Positions 36,680 through 45,183 of a stretch of 64,000 nt of DNA are shown piece by piece. The stretch covers positions 358,459 to 422,458 of the forward strand of contig NZ_JAQPCG010000005.1 in NCBI RefSeq assembly GCF_028464145.1. Reading direction: 5' to 3'. The stretch is from Maribacter sp. PR1 (GTDB lineage Bacteria > Bacteroidota > Bacteroidia > Flavobacteriales > Flavobacteriaceae). The stretch's first letter is position 1, and every line of letters begins with the position of its first letter. Under the pieces are notes generated by a model that saw only the letters and a list, made by a program, of their open reading frames with translations, was not told the origin of the DNA and ran no database searches. The translations under genes and the position numbers were made by a program.

Positions 36680-37456
36680 ATGGTCGCGACATTTTATAAA
36701 TATCAGGGTACCGGGAACGATTTTATCATGATTGATAATCGAGAGAATTTCTTCCCGCAGATGGACGTTAAGTTGGTTGCCCTTTTATGTGATAGAAAGT
36801 TCGGAATTGGTGCGGATGGCTTGATTTTATTAGAAAGAGACGACACTTATGATTTTAGAATGGTCTACTTTAACTCTGATGGGAAAGAGGGCAGTATGTG
36901 CGGTAATGGAGGTAGATGCATAGTAGCATTCGCCAATTTCTTAGGAATTATTGGTGAAAGGACCAACTTTATAGCGGTTGACGGTCCACATTCCGCTACA
37001 GTCAATAACGACGTTGTAAGCCTTAAAATGCAGGAGGTTTACAAATTGAATAAAAAACCCAATGCAACATTTCTCAATACAGGTTCTCCGCATCACGTTC
37101 AATTAGTCAATGAACTTGATACTTTTAATGTTGTTAAAGAGGGTTCCAAACTAAGATATGGTATTTATGGAGCGTCTGGTTGCAATATTAATTTTGTAGA
37201 GCAAGAATCGTCAGATACCTTTAATGTTAGGACTTACGAACGTGGGGTAGAGGACGAAACGCTTTCTTGTGGTACAGGCGTAACGGCTGTAGCACTTGCC
37301 ATGCACGATTTGGGAAAGGTTAAAGGAAATTATGCGCACATAAATGCAGAAGGTGGCAAGCTAAAAGTCGATTTTGATTTTAAAAATGGAGTTTATACAG
37401 AAATATACTTAATAGGAGAGGCAAAACAAGTTTTTAAAGGTGAAATAACGTGGTAA
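36680..37456 (+). CDS. dapF: Diaminopimelate epimerase
   Basis: This 258-aa cofactor-independent racemase converts LL- to meso-diaminopimelate for lysine and peptidoglycan synthesis. The two catalytic cysteines are visible in GSMCGNGGRCI (near residue 74) and LSCGTGVTAV (near residue 197). The N-terminal YQGTGNDFIMIDN is also conserved. It begins an operon with the GNAT and mltG genes; the GTG of the next gene overlaps its end by 7 bp. Confidence 0.96.
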   Translation: MVATFYKYQGTGNDFIMIDNRENFFPQMDVKLVALLCDRKFGIGADGLILLERDDTYDFRMVYFNSDGKEGSMCGNGGRCIVAFANFLGIIGERTNFIAVDGPHSATVNNDVVSLKMQEVYKLNKKPNATFLNTGSPHHVQLVNELDTFNVVKEGSKLRYGIYGASGCNINFVEQESSDTFNVRTYERGVEDETLSCGTGVTAVALAMHDLGKVKGNYAHINAEGGKLKVDFDFKNGVYTEIYLIGEAKQVFKGEITW

Positions 37457-37974
37457 GTTTACAAGGTAAAATAATAAAACTAAGGGCTCTTGAAAAGGAG
37501 GACTTGGATTTTCTGTTCGCTTTGGAAAACAACCCTTCCGTATGGGAGATTAGTGGAACCATAACACCTTATTCTAGGGATGTACTCACACTTTATCTAG
37601 ATAATGCCCATAGGGATATTTACGATGTAAAACAATTGCGTTTGGTTATTTGCACCCAAGATGATGAGGCCATTGGCTTGGTCGATCTTTTCGATTTTGA
37701 CCCAAAAAATAGAAGGGCTGGAATTGGTATTATTATTAATGAAGAGGGTAATAGGAACAGTGGTGCGGGTACGGAATCTTTGCAGATTCTTTGTCAATAT
37801 GCCTTTAGCACCTTGCAATTAAGACAGTTATATGCCAATATTCTGGAAGGAAACGAAAGAAGTCTTCATTTATTCAAAAAATTAGGATTTGAACTTGTTG
37901 GAACCAAAAAGGATTGGATCTTTAATGAAGGTAGGTATAAAAATGAATTGTTATTTCAAAAGATAAATAAGTAA
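37450..37974 (+). CDS. GNAT family N-acetyltransferase (RimJ/RimL-like), GTG start
   Basis: This 174-aa acetyltransferase resembles the RimJ/RimL/SpeG branch. Motifs: KIIKLRALEKEDLDFLFALE at the start, a middle strand IGLVDLFDFDPKNRRAGIGI, and the late NERSLHLFKKLGFELVGTKK. The start is a GTG overlapping the last codons of dapF. Its stop shares one base with the mltG ATG. The substrate could be a ribosomal protein N-terminus, a polyamine or an antibiotic; the sequence does not decide. Confidence 0.87.
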   Translation: MVSLQGKIIKLRALEKEDLDFLFALENNPSVWEISGTITPYSRDVLTLYLDNAHRDIYDVKQLRLVICTQDDEAIGLVDLFDFDPKNRRAGIGIIINEEGNRNSGAGTESLQILCQYAFSTLQLRQLYANILEGNERSLHLFKKLGFELVGTKKDWIFNEGRYKNELLFQKINK

Positions 37975-39017
37975 TGTATATCAAAAAGATTCTGTTGGCA
38001 ATTCTACTTCTGGGTTTGGTTGTAGGAGGAGTATTTGCCTATTTGGTTTATAGCACATTTTTTACGCCCAATACAAATTTCAACAACCAAGAAGCATTTT
38101 TATATATTGGTTCGGAAGATTCCTTTGCCGATGTCAAGGAACAGATAACACCTCTTTTAAATAATGTTGAATCGTTTCAGCTTGCGGCGGAAAGAAAAGG
38201 GTATGCAGGAAATATAAGAGGGGGTAAGTATATGATTTCCAGCGGAATGAACAACAATGAGATTATTAATAACCTAAGGGTGAATAATATACCTGTTAAG
38301 GTTTCCTTTAATAATCAGGAAACGGTAGAAAGTTTGGCAGGTAGGATTTCTGAGCAGATAGAGGCCGACAGTATTTCGCTATTATCTGCATTTCGGGATA
38401 GTGAATACCTAAAGCGTAACGGTTTTAATGAAGACAATAAACTTGCAATGTTTATACCCAATAGTTACGAGTTTTTTTGGAATACCTCTGCTGAGGAATT
38501 TAGGGACCGAATGTTTAAGGAGTATGGGAGATTTTGGAACGAGGATAGAATCACTAAGGCAAAAGCGCAAGGAATGACCCCTAATGAAGTTGTTGCTCTT
38601 GCTTCCATTGTGCATAAGGAAACGGCCAAAGTAGATGAACGGCCTAAGGTTGCCGGGCTTTATCTGAATCGACTGAAAAAAGGGATGTTATTACAAGCGG
38701 ACCCTACGGTCATTTACGCCATAAAAAAGGAAACTGGAAATTATGATACTATAATAAGAAGGGTATTATACAAGGATTTGGAAATGGATTCCCCGTATAA
38801 TACTTATAAGCGGGGAGGAGTGCCTCCTGGACCTATAACCATGCCCGATATTAGCGCGGTGGAAGCCGTCCTAAATCCTGAAATACATGATTATTACTAT
38901 ATGGTCGCCAATGTTGAAAATTTTGGTTACCACATGTTTGCAGAGGATATGGCGCAACACAACCGTAATAAGGTACAGTACATCCGATGGATTAACTCAC
39001 AGAAAATCAACAGATAA
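37974..39017 (+). CDS. mltG: Endolytic murein transglycosylase MltG
   Basis: This 347-aa inner-membrane protein cuts nascent glycan strands to terminate them. It has an N-terminal transmembrane helix (ILLAILLLGLVVGGVFAYLV), a LysM-like segment, and the YceG domain. That domain carries the catalytic Glu in LASIVHKETAKVDERPKVAG, with the surroundings LQADPTVIYAI, SPYNTYKRGGVPPGPI and YYMVANVENFGYHMFAEDM. Translation is coupled to the GNAT gene. Its place after dapF joins two cell-wall functions in one operon. Confidence 0.95.
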   Translation: MYIKKILLAILLLGLVVGGVFAYLVYSTFFTPNTNFNNQEAFLYIGSEDSFADVKEQITPLLNNVESFQLAAERKGYAGNIRGGKYMISSGMNNNEIINNLRVNNIPVKVSFNNQETVESLAGRISEQIEADSISLLSAFRDSEYLKRNGFNEDNKLAMFIPNSYEFFWNTSAEEFRDRMFKEYGRFWNEDRITKAKAQGMTPNEVVALASIVHKETAKVDERPKVAGLYLNRLKKGMLLQADPTVIYAIKKETGNYDTIIRRVLYKDLEMDSPYNTYKRGGVPPGPITMPDISAVEAVLNPEIHDYYYMVANVENFGYHMFAEDMAQHNRNKVQYIRWINSQKINR

Positions 39018-39165
39018 GCTATAATCGGGATTTTAAGACATGTTAACTAAAAAAGGATATTTTTAACAAATCCTTCCCAGTTTGCCTTTTTAACATATGT
39101 ACCTTTGTCCTGAGAAATTTAAGCAGAAACTTTTATAGTATCGTAAGTCTTAAGAAAAACACAGT

Positions 39166-39795
39166 ATGAAGAGATGGATATTATTTTCTTGTCCTCTTAT
39201 CGTGATTTTTATTTTATCCAGTTATGGGTTCAGCCTTTACAAGGTTGAAGTACCAAAAGCTCTTAAAGTAAAAGAATCTTCACCGTTTTTGTTCCCTCAG
39301 GACGAAGCTTTTTTTGATAAATTGAACGCGCAACCACCCTTTTTAGGTACTAGATATGTTGGCTTTAAGGAGGCTTTGGCTTTTAAGGAGTCGCAAGGAA
39401 AATACTCAGCCGTAAATTCTTTCGGATATATGGGAAAATACCAGTTTGGTATCAATACACTTGCCCTGGTAGGTGTTTATGATGGTCAACATTTTCTTGA
39501 TAATCCTGAATTACAGGAGAAAGTTTTTGAAGTAAACATCGCTCGTAATAAATGGATTCTTCGAAAAGATATCAAAAGGTTTGTGGGTAAATATATTAAG
39601 GGCACCGAAATTACGGAGTCAGGAATCTTGGCAGCGGCTCATTTGGCTGGACCTGGCAACGTGAAACAGTATTTGCGAACCTATGGAAAGATAGATGTTA
39701 TGGATGGCTATGGAACCACTATAGCCACGTATATTAAAGATTTTTCGGGGTACGATATTGAAATGATAAAACCTGTTAGGAATCCAAGGATTTAA
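39166..39795 (+). CDS. Lysozyme-fold (transglycosylase-like) envelope protein
   Basis: A 209-aa protein with an N-terminal hydrophobic anchor or signal (ILFSCPLIVIFILSSYGFSL). The core reads EALAFKESQGKYSAVNSFGY, then MGKYQFGINTLALVGV, which resembles goose-type/SLT lytic transglycosylases: a catalytic Glu followed by S-x-G-x-Y and a GYxGxYQFG motif. The later AAAHLAGPGNVKQYLR supports the lysozyme fold. It probably cleaves or binds peptidoglycan in the periplasm. It is 148 bp downstream of mltG, in its own transcription unit. A TACCTTTG at 39100-39107 may be its -7 box. Confidence 0.72.
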   Translation: MKRWILFSCPLIVIFILSSYGFSLYKVEVPKALKVKESSPFLFPQDEAFFDKLNAQPPFLGTRYVGFKEALAFKESQGKYSAVNSFGYMGKYQFGINTLALVGVYDGQHFLDNPELQEKVFEVNIARNKWILRKDIKRFVGKYIKGTEITESGILAAAHLAGPGNVKQYLRTYGKIDVMDGYGTTIATYIKDFSGYDIEMIKPVRNPRI

Positions 39796-39820
39796 AAAAT
39801 AAATTAAATATGGAAATGGG

Positions 39821-39848
39821 AAAGCCCTGGCAAAATTGTCTGGGCTTT
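39821..39848 (+). terminator. Terminator between convergent genes (lysozyme-fold protein and RsmI-like)
   Basis: A hairpin with a 7-bp outer stem (AAAGCCC / GGGCTTT), one internal mismatch and a further short stem, followed by TTTTTAT on the plus strand. It touches the 3' end of the convergent methyltransferase gene. Confidence 0.72.
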
Positions 39849-39849
39849 T

Positions 39850-40572
39850 TTATGCTTGTAATATATAAATTGCCGGTCTCTTGTGTAAATCCACTTGCTC
39901 CTTTTTCCATTCCAAGGCCGATTTGGTCATAATATATTCGGTAGTTAAGGTAATATCACATGCTACACAAATTTGAGTGCTGCCCGAAACTGTTTTTATC
40001 AATTCCTCCAAGAGTTTATTATTGCGATATGGTGTTTCGATGAAAATTTGTGATTGGTTTTCCTCTTTGGACTTCCTTTCTAATTTCTTTATTTCTTTGC
40101 GCCTTTCGGAGCCGTCAATAGGCAGATAGCCATTAAAAGCAAAATTTTGACCATTAAGACCACTGGCCATAAGTGCCAGAATAATGGATGATGGACCAAC
40201 TAAAGGGACAACCTGAATATTCTTTTCATGAGCAATCTTGACCACAGATGCACCTGGGTCGGCAATTCCCGGGCAGCCTGCTTCTGACAATATTCCAACA
40301 TTATGTCCTTCGATACACGGATTTAAAAAGCTTGGTATTTCTGATACTTCGGTAAATTTATTTAGTGCAAACATTGTAAGGGAAGGCTGAGATTTTCTAG
40401 GTGATATTTTTTTTATAAAATGACGAGCTGTCTTTTCGTTCTCAACGATGTATATATTGATGTCCTCTATCGCCCTCTTAATAGAAATGGGTAATACCTC
40501 AAGAGGAGGTATCTCTCCTAGGGTGGATGGTATTAAGTAGAGTTTTCCTTTTTTAGTTAGTTGGTCTGACAT
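39850..40572 (-). CDS. SAM-dependent methyltransferase, divergent RsmI-like (tetrapyrrole methylase fold)
   Basis: A 240-aa protein of the RsmI/tetrapyrrole methylase superfamily. RsmI 2'-O-methylates C1402 of 16S rRNA. Shared segments are GKLYLIPSTLGEIPP at the start, GILSEAGCPGIADPGASVV, PLVGPSSIILALMASGLNGQ and the later FIETPYRNNKLLEELI. It is shorter than canonical RsmI (about 280 aa), and the N-terminal glycine-rich loop reads IPSTLGE rather than ATPIGN. Bacteroidota commonly carry this second, divergent paralog. The target is uncertain. It is last in the dnaA - phosphatase - methyltransferase run. Confidence 0.82.
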   Translation of the reverse strand: MSDQLTKKGKLYLIPSTLGEIPPLEVLPISIKRAIEDINIYIVENEKTARHFIKKISPRKSQPSLTMFALNKFTEVSEIPSFLNPCIEGHNVGILSEAGCPGIADPGASVVKIAHEKNIQVVPLVGPSSIILALMASGLNGQNFAFNGYLPIDGSERRKEIKKLERKSKEENQSQIFIETPYRNNKLLEELIKTVSGSTQICVACDITLTTEYIMTKSALEWKKEQVDLHKRPAIYILQA

Positions 40573-40574
40573 TT

Positions 40575-41027
40575 TTAGGATAATTTTCGGGCAATCGCCT
40601 CACAAGCCTGATCTATTAGGTGGTAAACCTTCTCAAAGCCATCAACTGAATCATAGTATGGATCTGGTACTTCTTTTTCTGGTCGATTAATTTCGTTAAG
40701 CAATAATTTAATTTTCTTGGCTTGTTCTTGGGTTTTACTTAAGCTCAAAATATTAGTATAATTGCTTTTGTCCATCGCATAGATAATATCAAATTCTTCC
40801 AAGTCGGAAGACGTTAGTTTTCTACAGGTTTGGTTGCTAATATCAATACCATATTTAAGCGCCACTTCGATGGATCTAGAATCTGGGGAATTCCCTATGT
40901 GATAACCGCCTGTACCTGCCGAATCTATAAAAACATCATCGGTATCTACTTTACTTTTTAGGATACCTTCAGCCAATGGTGACCTACAGATATTACCTAG
41001 GCAAACCATTAAAACTTTAGTCCTCAT
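40575..41027 (-). CDS. Low-molecular-weight protein-tyrosine phosphatase
   Basis: This 150-aa phosphatase begins KVLMVCLGNICRSPLAEGIL, which contains the C-x5-R-S catalytic loop (CLGNICRS). The general-acid Asp lies in EVPDPYYDSVDGFEKV near residue 118. Bacterial homologues dephosphorylate tyrosine kinases that control capsule and exopolysaccharide export, or arginine phosphates. It is 5 bp downstream of dnaA and 2 bp before the RsmI-like gene. Confidence 0.92.
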   Translation of the reverse strand: MRTKVLMVCLGNICRSPLAEGILKSKVDTDDVFIDSAGTGGYHIGNSPDSRSIEVALKYGIDISNQTCRKLTSSDLEEFDIIYAMDKSNYTNILSLSKTQEQAKKIKLLLNEINRPEKEVPDPYYDSVDGFEKVYHLIDQACEAIARKLS

Positions 41028-41032
41028 AAAGT

Positions 41033-42457
41033 TTAGGAGAATTTTTTGGTCAAATCCTCAATGTATTTTCGGAACTGCTTATCTGTTTCAGCTAGGTTGT
41101 CAACTGTTTTACAGGCATGTAAAACTGTAGCGTGATCACGTTTTCCTATTTGCGAGCCTATACTGGCCAGGGATGCCTTGGTAAATTTTTTCGCAAAAAA
41201 CATGGCCAATTGTCTTGCTTGCACTATATGCCTTTTTCTTGTTTTAGATTGCAATGTGGCTACGTCCATCTCGAAGTAGTCGGATACTACTTTTTGTATG
41301 TAATCGATAGACACCTCCCTTTTTGTGTTTTTTACAAATTTTTCAACTACTTGCTGGGCGAGTTCTATCGTAACTTCACGTTTATTAAGCGTAGATTGGG
41401 CAATCAATGAAATAATGGCACCTTCTAATTCCCTAATATTGGATTTTATGTGCTTTGCAACATATTCAATGATATCTTCTGGCATTTCCACACCATCTCT
41501 ATACAGTTTATTATTAAGAATAGAGATACGGGTTTCGTAATCTGGACTTTGAAGTTCGGCAGAAAGACCCCATTTAAATCGGGACAAAAGTCTTTGTTCA
41601 AAATCTTGCATGTCAACGGGTGCTTTATCCGATGTAAGCACCACTTGTTTTCCATTTTGATGGAGGTGATTAAAAATATGGAAGAAAACATCCTGTGTTC
41701 CCGATTTACCGGAAAGGAACTGTACATCATCGATAATCAATACATCAATTAATTGATAGAAATGAATAAAATCATTCCTCGTATTCTTTTTGACGGACTC
41801 TATATATTGTTGTGTAAATTTCTCTGCAGAGATGTAGAGTACTGTCCTTTCTGGATATTTGTCCTTGATTTCAACACCAATGGCATGAGCTAGATGGGTC
41901 TTGCCCAGACCAACCCCACCAAAAACCAATAGTGGATTAAACGAAGTGCCTCCTGGTTTATTGGCTACAGCCATACCCGCAGACCTTGCCAACCGATTAG
42001 AATCACCCTCCAAGAAATTATCAAAATTATAACTTGGGTTTAATTGGGATTCAATTTTGATATTTCTGATACCAGGAATTACGAAAGGATTTCTTAATTC
42101 AGGATTTTTAGATTTTATGGGTACGTCCATTTCCTGAGGGCTCATATTGCCTCTATTTGAACTAGGTATTTTTTCCGTGAATGGTTCTTTGTTCCCATAA
42201 GTATTTTCCATTCTAATTATGTATACCAATTTTGCGGACTCGCCCAGTTGTTTCGTAAGCGCAACTTTTAATAGTTTAACATAATGTTCCTCTAACCACT
42301 CGTAGAAAAACTTACTGGGAACTTGAATACTTAACGAATTCTCGGAAAGCTTAATAGGTTTAATGGGTTCAAACCATGTTTTGAACGCCTGCGGTTGGAT
42401 ATTATCTTTGATAAATACCAAACAATTTTTCCATACGGAATCAGCAGTAACATTCAT
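41033..42457 (-). CDS. dnaA: Chromosomal replication initiator DnaA
   Basis: DnaA (474 aa) binds DnaA boxes at oriC and opens the duplex. Domain I: SVWKNCLVFIKDNIQPQAFK, WFEPI. A linker follows (residues about 95-145). The AAA+ domain III has Walker A FGGVGLGKTHLAHAIG and Walker B LIIDDVQFLSG. Domain IV is a helix-turn-helix with GKRDHATVLHACKTV. No clear cluster of TTATCCACA boxes was seen nearby, so oriC is probably elsewhere. The upstream region contains the palindrome at 42608. The next two genes are co-oriented and closely spaced. Confidence 0.97.
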   Translation of the reverse strand: MNVTADSVWKNCLVFIKDNIQPQAFKTWFEPIKPIKLSENSLSIQVPSKFFYEWLEEHYVKLLKVALTKQLGESAKLVYIIRMENTYGNKEPFTEKIPSSNRGNMSPQEMDVPIKSKNPELRNPFVIPGIRNIKIESQLNPSYNFDNFLEGDSNRLARSAGMAVANKPGGTSFNPLLVFGGVGLGKTHLAHAIGVEIKDKYPERTVLYISAEKFTQQYIESVKKNTRNDFIHFYQLIDVLIIDDVQFLSGKSGTQDVFFHIFNHLHQNGKQVVLTSDKAPVDMQDFEQRLLSRFKWGLSAELQSPDYETRISILNNKLYRDGVEMPEDIIEYVAKHIKSNIRELEGAIISLIAQSTLNKREVTIELAQQVVEKFVKNTKREVSIDYIQKVVSDYFEMDVATLQSKTRKRHIVQARQLAMFFAKKFTKASLASIGSQIGKRDHATVLHACKTVDNLAETDKQFRKYIEDLTKKFS

Positions 42458-42607
42458 AATAAAAAAAAGCTCTCGTTATTGGTTATTTAAAAGCGAACAA
42501 AACAAAATATAGTGTCAATTATTTTAGCTCTGTCAAGTGGACAAATATGTGAACAAAAAATCTAAAAAAAAAATCAATCTCTATTGAATTTGACCTTTTT
42601 TTTTCTC

Positions 42608-42625
42608 ATGTTCGCTAACGAACAT
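42608..42625. repeat. 7-bp-arm palindrome ATGTTCG-CTAA-CGAACAT upstream of dnaA
   Basis: A perfect inverted repeat with a 4-bp spacer lies in the 206-bp gap between the divergent dnaA and thioesterase genes, 151 bp before the dnaA ATG and 39 bp before the thioesterase ATG. It may be an operator. No known regulator matches it by eye. Confidence 0.4.
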
Positions 42626-42663
42626 CGGGGGGCTTTAAATATATAGTTTTTAATTAGAAATCA

Positions 42664-43059
42664 ATGGACTTTAACGAAATTTCTTTTCGGGTTAGATATG
42701 CTGAAACTGACCAAATGGGCATCGTGTACTATGGTAACTATGCGCAATATTTGGAGATGGGAAGGGTTGAGTGGCTGAGGTCCCTTGGGGTTTCCTATAA
42801 GTGGATGGAAGAAAAGGGTGTTATGCTGCCCGTTATTTCATTAAAAATAGATTATAAGAGTTCCGCACGTTACGATGATCTAATTACGGTTAGGACACGA
42901 CTAAAAAAAACACCCACTGTTAGGATAGAATTTGACTATACAATCTTAAATGAAATTCAGGAAATTCTTGTGGAGGCAAATACTGTTTTGGTGTTCATGG
43001 ATAGCCATAAGAAAAAACCGATAAAATGTCCAGACTATATTTTGGAAAGACTGCATTAA
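42664..43059 (+). CDS. Acyl-CoA thioesterase, YbgC/4-hydroxybenzoyl-CoA thioesterase type
   Basis: This 131-aa hot-dog-fold protein begins FRVRYAETDQMGIVYYGNYA and continues QYLEMGRVEWLRSLG. The YAETDxMG-(I/V)-V-Y-Y-x-N-Y motif with its catalytic Asp is diagnostic for the YbgC/FcbC branch. These enzymes hydrolyse short-chain or aromatic acyl-CoA or acyl-ACP, and YbgC works with the Tol-Pal system in Proteobacteria. No tol gene is in view here. It is divergent from dnaA. Confidence 0.9.
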   Translation: MDFNEISFRVRYAETDQMGIVYYGNYAQYLEMGRVEWLRSLGVSYKWMEEKGVMLPVISLKIDYKSSARYDDLITVRTRLKKTPTVRIEFDYTILNEIQEILVEANTVLVFMDSHKKKPIKCPDYILERLH

Positions 43060-43070
43060 ATCCTACAATA

Positions 43071-43685
43071 TCATGCTGAAGTTTCAACTGAAATTTTGTG
43101 GTATGCTTTTAAAAGTCCCAAAATATTTTGGACTTTATTTTTGGGGATAGATAAGATGATTTCACAATTGAGGTGAAGATTTTGAGAAATAGCATCTAGC
43201 TGGTGTTTTTTTATAAAACGCATTACGGTGTCCATTTCTTCGTATTCAAAGCTCAATTTAATTTGAGTTTTAAGAACCTTATTTATGATTTTGGAATTTT
43301 CCAAAGCAATCTTAGCCGTTTCTTTATAAGCCGAAATTAATCCGCCTACTCCGAGTTTAGTGCCTCCAAAAATTCGTACCACAGCTATCAGAACATTGGT
43401 CAATTCGAATGATTGTATTTGTCCATAAATGGGCATTCCGGCAGAATTATTAGGTTCTCCATCATCATTGGCTCTATAATGGATAGCTTCCACGCCTATT
43501 TGCCAGGCATAACATACATGGTTGGCAGATGAATGCAGTGTACGTAGTTCATCAATTATAGGTTTTACTTCGTCTTCATGGTTTAAAGGAAAGGTATATC
43601 CATAAAACTTACTTTTCTTTTCTTTAAAAAGAATTTCTTTAGAAGGTGAGCGAATCGTTTTATAGCTGTATTTATTCTTTGTCAT
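43071..43685 (-). CDS. YigZ/IMPACT family protein
   Basis: This 204-aa protein contains the IMPACT N-terminal signature: CYAWQIGVEAIHYRANDDGE, PNNSAGMPIYGQIQSFELTN, and VVRIFGGTKLGVGGLISAYK. A C-terminal ferredoxin-like domain (DUF1949 type) follows from about residue 135. Members may bind nucleic acid or the ribosome; the bacterial role is unknown. It is last in the ribD-HAD-transporter-yigZ run. Confidence 0.92.
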   Translation of the reverse strand: MTKNKYSYKTIRSPSKEILFKEKKSKFYGYTFPLNHEDEVKPIIDELRTLHSSANHVCYAWQIGVEAIHYRANDDGEPNNSAGMPIYGQIQSFELTNVLIAVVRIFGGTKLGVGGLISAYKETAKIALENSKIINKVLKTQIKLSFEYEEMDTVMRFIKKHQLDAISQNLHLNCEIILSIPKNKVQNILGLLKAYHKISVETSA

Positions 43686-43690
43686 CTAAA

Positions 43691-44581
43691 TTAGTTCATT
43701 AGGCTATTTTGTATAGAGTTGCCCAAGGCGACCAAAATAATACTGACAACGGCTAATCCAATTCCCAGCCAATTTTTTAAACTTATACGCTCTTTAAATA
43801 ATAAAATTCCTAACAATGTGGACAGCATTACAATGGCCACATTGTTGATGGTGAATATTGAAGCACTATTTAAGATACTAGCATCTAAAGCCTTCATTAA
43901 AAAGTAAATGGAAAAATAGTTGGGTACCCCCAAACAAATACCGCCGAGTATATTCTTAAAATTTATTCTGATTGGTTTATCAAAAGACCTTCCTAAAATG
44001 AAAATCACTCCGATACAGGCAGCAGAACCAAAAACCAATGCTGAAAACAAGGGGAACTCATGTTCCTGGACGTACATTTGCTGCGCGTATTTGATGCTTG
44101 TGTCAATAACTCCAGAACCTAAGAAAACAGCAATGGGAAGTAGAAGTAAATATTTATGGGTCACAACGCTCTTTTTTTTCATGGTAGCCAGGTAAACGGC
44201 TGCTAATGCGAGTAAAATCCCGATGACTTCAAATAAACCCAAGTATTCCTCATAGACCCAGACACCAAAGATGACTGGAATCGCCAAGGACATCTTAGTG
44301 GCTACGGAGGCTGCTGACACCCCAATTTTTTGAGAGGTTGCGGCCATTAGATTGAATACAACAATAAAAAGGAGGCCCAGACCAACGGTTCCCCAGAACC
44401 ATGGTTTTTGTGAGATTTCATTAAAATTAAGGTCGCCCCTATAGAAGTAAAGCCCTACTGCACATGCTATAAAATAGTTTACGATAATGGCATAGAGTGT
44501 CTGTATTCTATATTTTGTATACAGTTTAAATATTACAAATATCATACTAGAGGCAAGGATACTAAGGCCTAGGTACTCCAT
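43691..44581 (-). CDS. DMT-superfamily (EamA-like) transporter
   Basis: A 296-aa protein with about ten hydrophobic helices in two five-helix repeats, as in EamA/drug-metabolite transporters. Examples are LSILASSMIFVIFKLYTKYR, VASVATKMSLAIPVIFGVWV and the last helix IGLAVVSIILVALGN. An acidic VYEEYLG loop and the late LLFKERISLKNWLGIGL match the family's conserved E-x2-x2-x-G position. The substrate is unknown. It shares one base with the HAD gene stop and lies 5 bp before yigZ. Confidence 0.85.
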   Translation of the reverse strand: MEYLGLSILASSMIFVIFKLYTKYRIQTLYAIIVNYFIACAVGLYFYRGDLNFNEISQKPWFWGTVGLGLLFIVVFNLMAATSQKIGVSAASVATKMSLAIPVIFGVWVYEEYLGLFEVIGILLALAAVYLATMKKKSVVTHKYLLLLPIAVFLGSGVIDTSIKYAQQMYVQEHEFPLFSALVFGSAACIGVIFILGRSFDKPIRINFKNILGGICLGVPNYFSIYFLMKALDASILNSASIFTINNVAIVMLSTLLGILLFKERISLKNWLGIGLAVVSIILVALGNSIQNSLMN

Positions 44582-45183
44582 TACAACCGCTGGGTTAATT
44601 CAGTAATATCCTCTTTTCCTACTTGAAGGTTCCAGCATTGAATCCCAAGCTTTTCGGCGCTATCCGTATTTTCTTTCGTGTCATCAATGAATAAAGTTTC
44701 CTCGGGCCTTAATGAATTTTCATTTAGCACATATTTATAAATTTCCGTATTAGGTTTCCTCATTTTTACCTGTTGGGATAAATAGAATCCTTCAAAGCAA
44801 TTTTTAAACCTTTTAAAGCGGTCCTCTCCCATGGTTTCAATGACATAATCGATATGTAGATCGTTTGTGTTGCTTAATAAAAACAGTCGATGCGAATCCT
44901 TATCCTTTAGGTTTTCGATAAATTCCAACCGATGTTCGGGAAAATCCAGTAAAATAGAATTCCATGCCTCTACGATATCCTTGCGGCTAGCTTTAGGGTA
45001 GAGGTTGTTAAGTTTGTGAATAAATTCGCGGGAAGAAATTAGACCGGTTTCATACTGTTTTGCGAGAAAATCTAGTTCATCCGTATAGTTGCTATAGCCA
45101 AAAGGAACCATATTCCTAAATACTGCAGGTTTATCCAAGTTTATGAAAATGTCCCCAAAATCAAAGATGATGTTTTTAAGCAT
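44581..45183 (-). CDS. HAD-superfamily hydrolase (subfamily IA)
   Basis: This 200-aa HAD phosphatase-like protein has motif I IIFDFGDIFINLDKPA (nucleophile Asp 9, acid-base Asp 11 replaced by Gly in DFGD), motif II with LFLLSNTNDLHIDYV, the motif III Lys in QQVKMRKPNTEIYKYV, and motif IV LFIDDTKENTDSAEKLG. Many IA members have DxGxV/T at motif I, so FGD is a normal variant. The substrate could be a sugar phosphate. It overlaps ribD by 8 bp, which hints at the missing phosphatase step of riboflavin synthesis. Confidence 0.85.
   Translation of the reverse strand: MLKNIIFDFGDIFINLDKPAVFRNMVPFGYSNYTDELDFLAKQYETGLISSREFIHKLNNLYPKASRKDIVEAWNSILLDFPEHRLEFIENLKDKDSHRLFLLSNTNDLHIDYVIETMGEDRFKRFKNCFEGFYLSQQVKMRKPNTEIYKYVLNENSLRPEETLFIDDTKENTDSAEKLGIQCWNLQVGKEDITELTQRL

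Noticed and set aside
42458..42663. Possible replication origin beside dnaA
   Set aside because: No cluster of TTATCCACA-type boxes could be found by eye; only a short palindrome and A-tracts are present.
44581..45183. HAD protein as a pseudo-enzyme because motif I reads DFGD
   Set aside because: DxGx is a common functional variant in subfamily IA, and the nucleophile Asp and the other motifs are intact.
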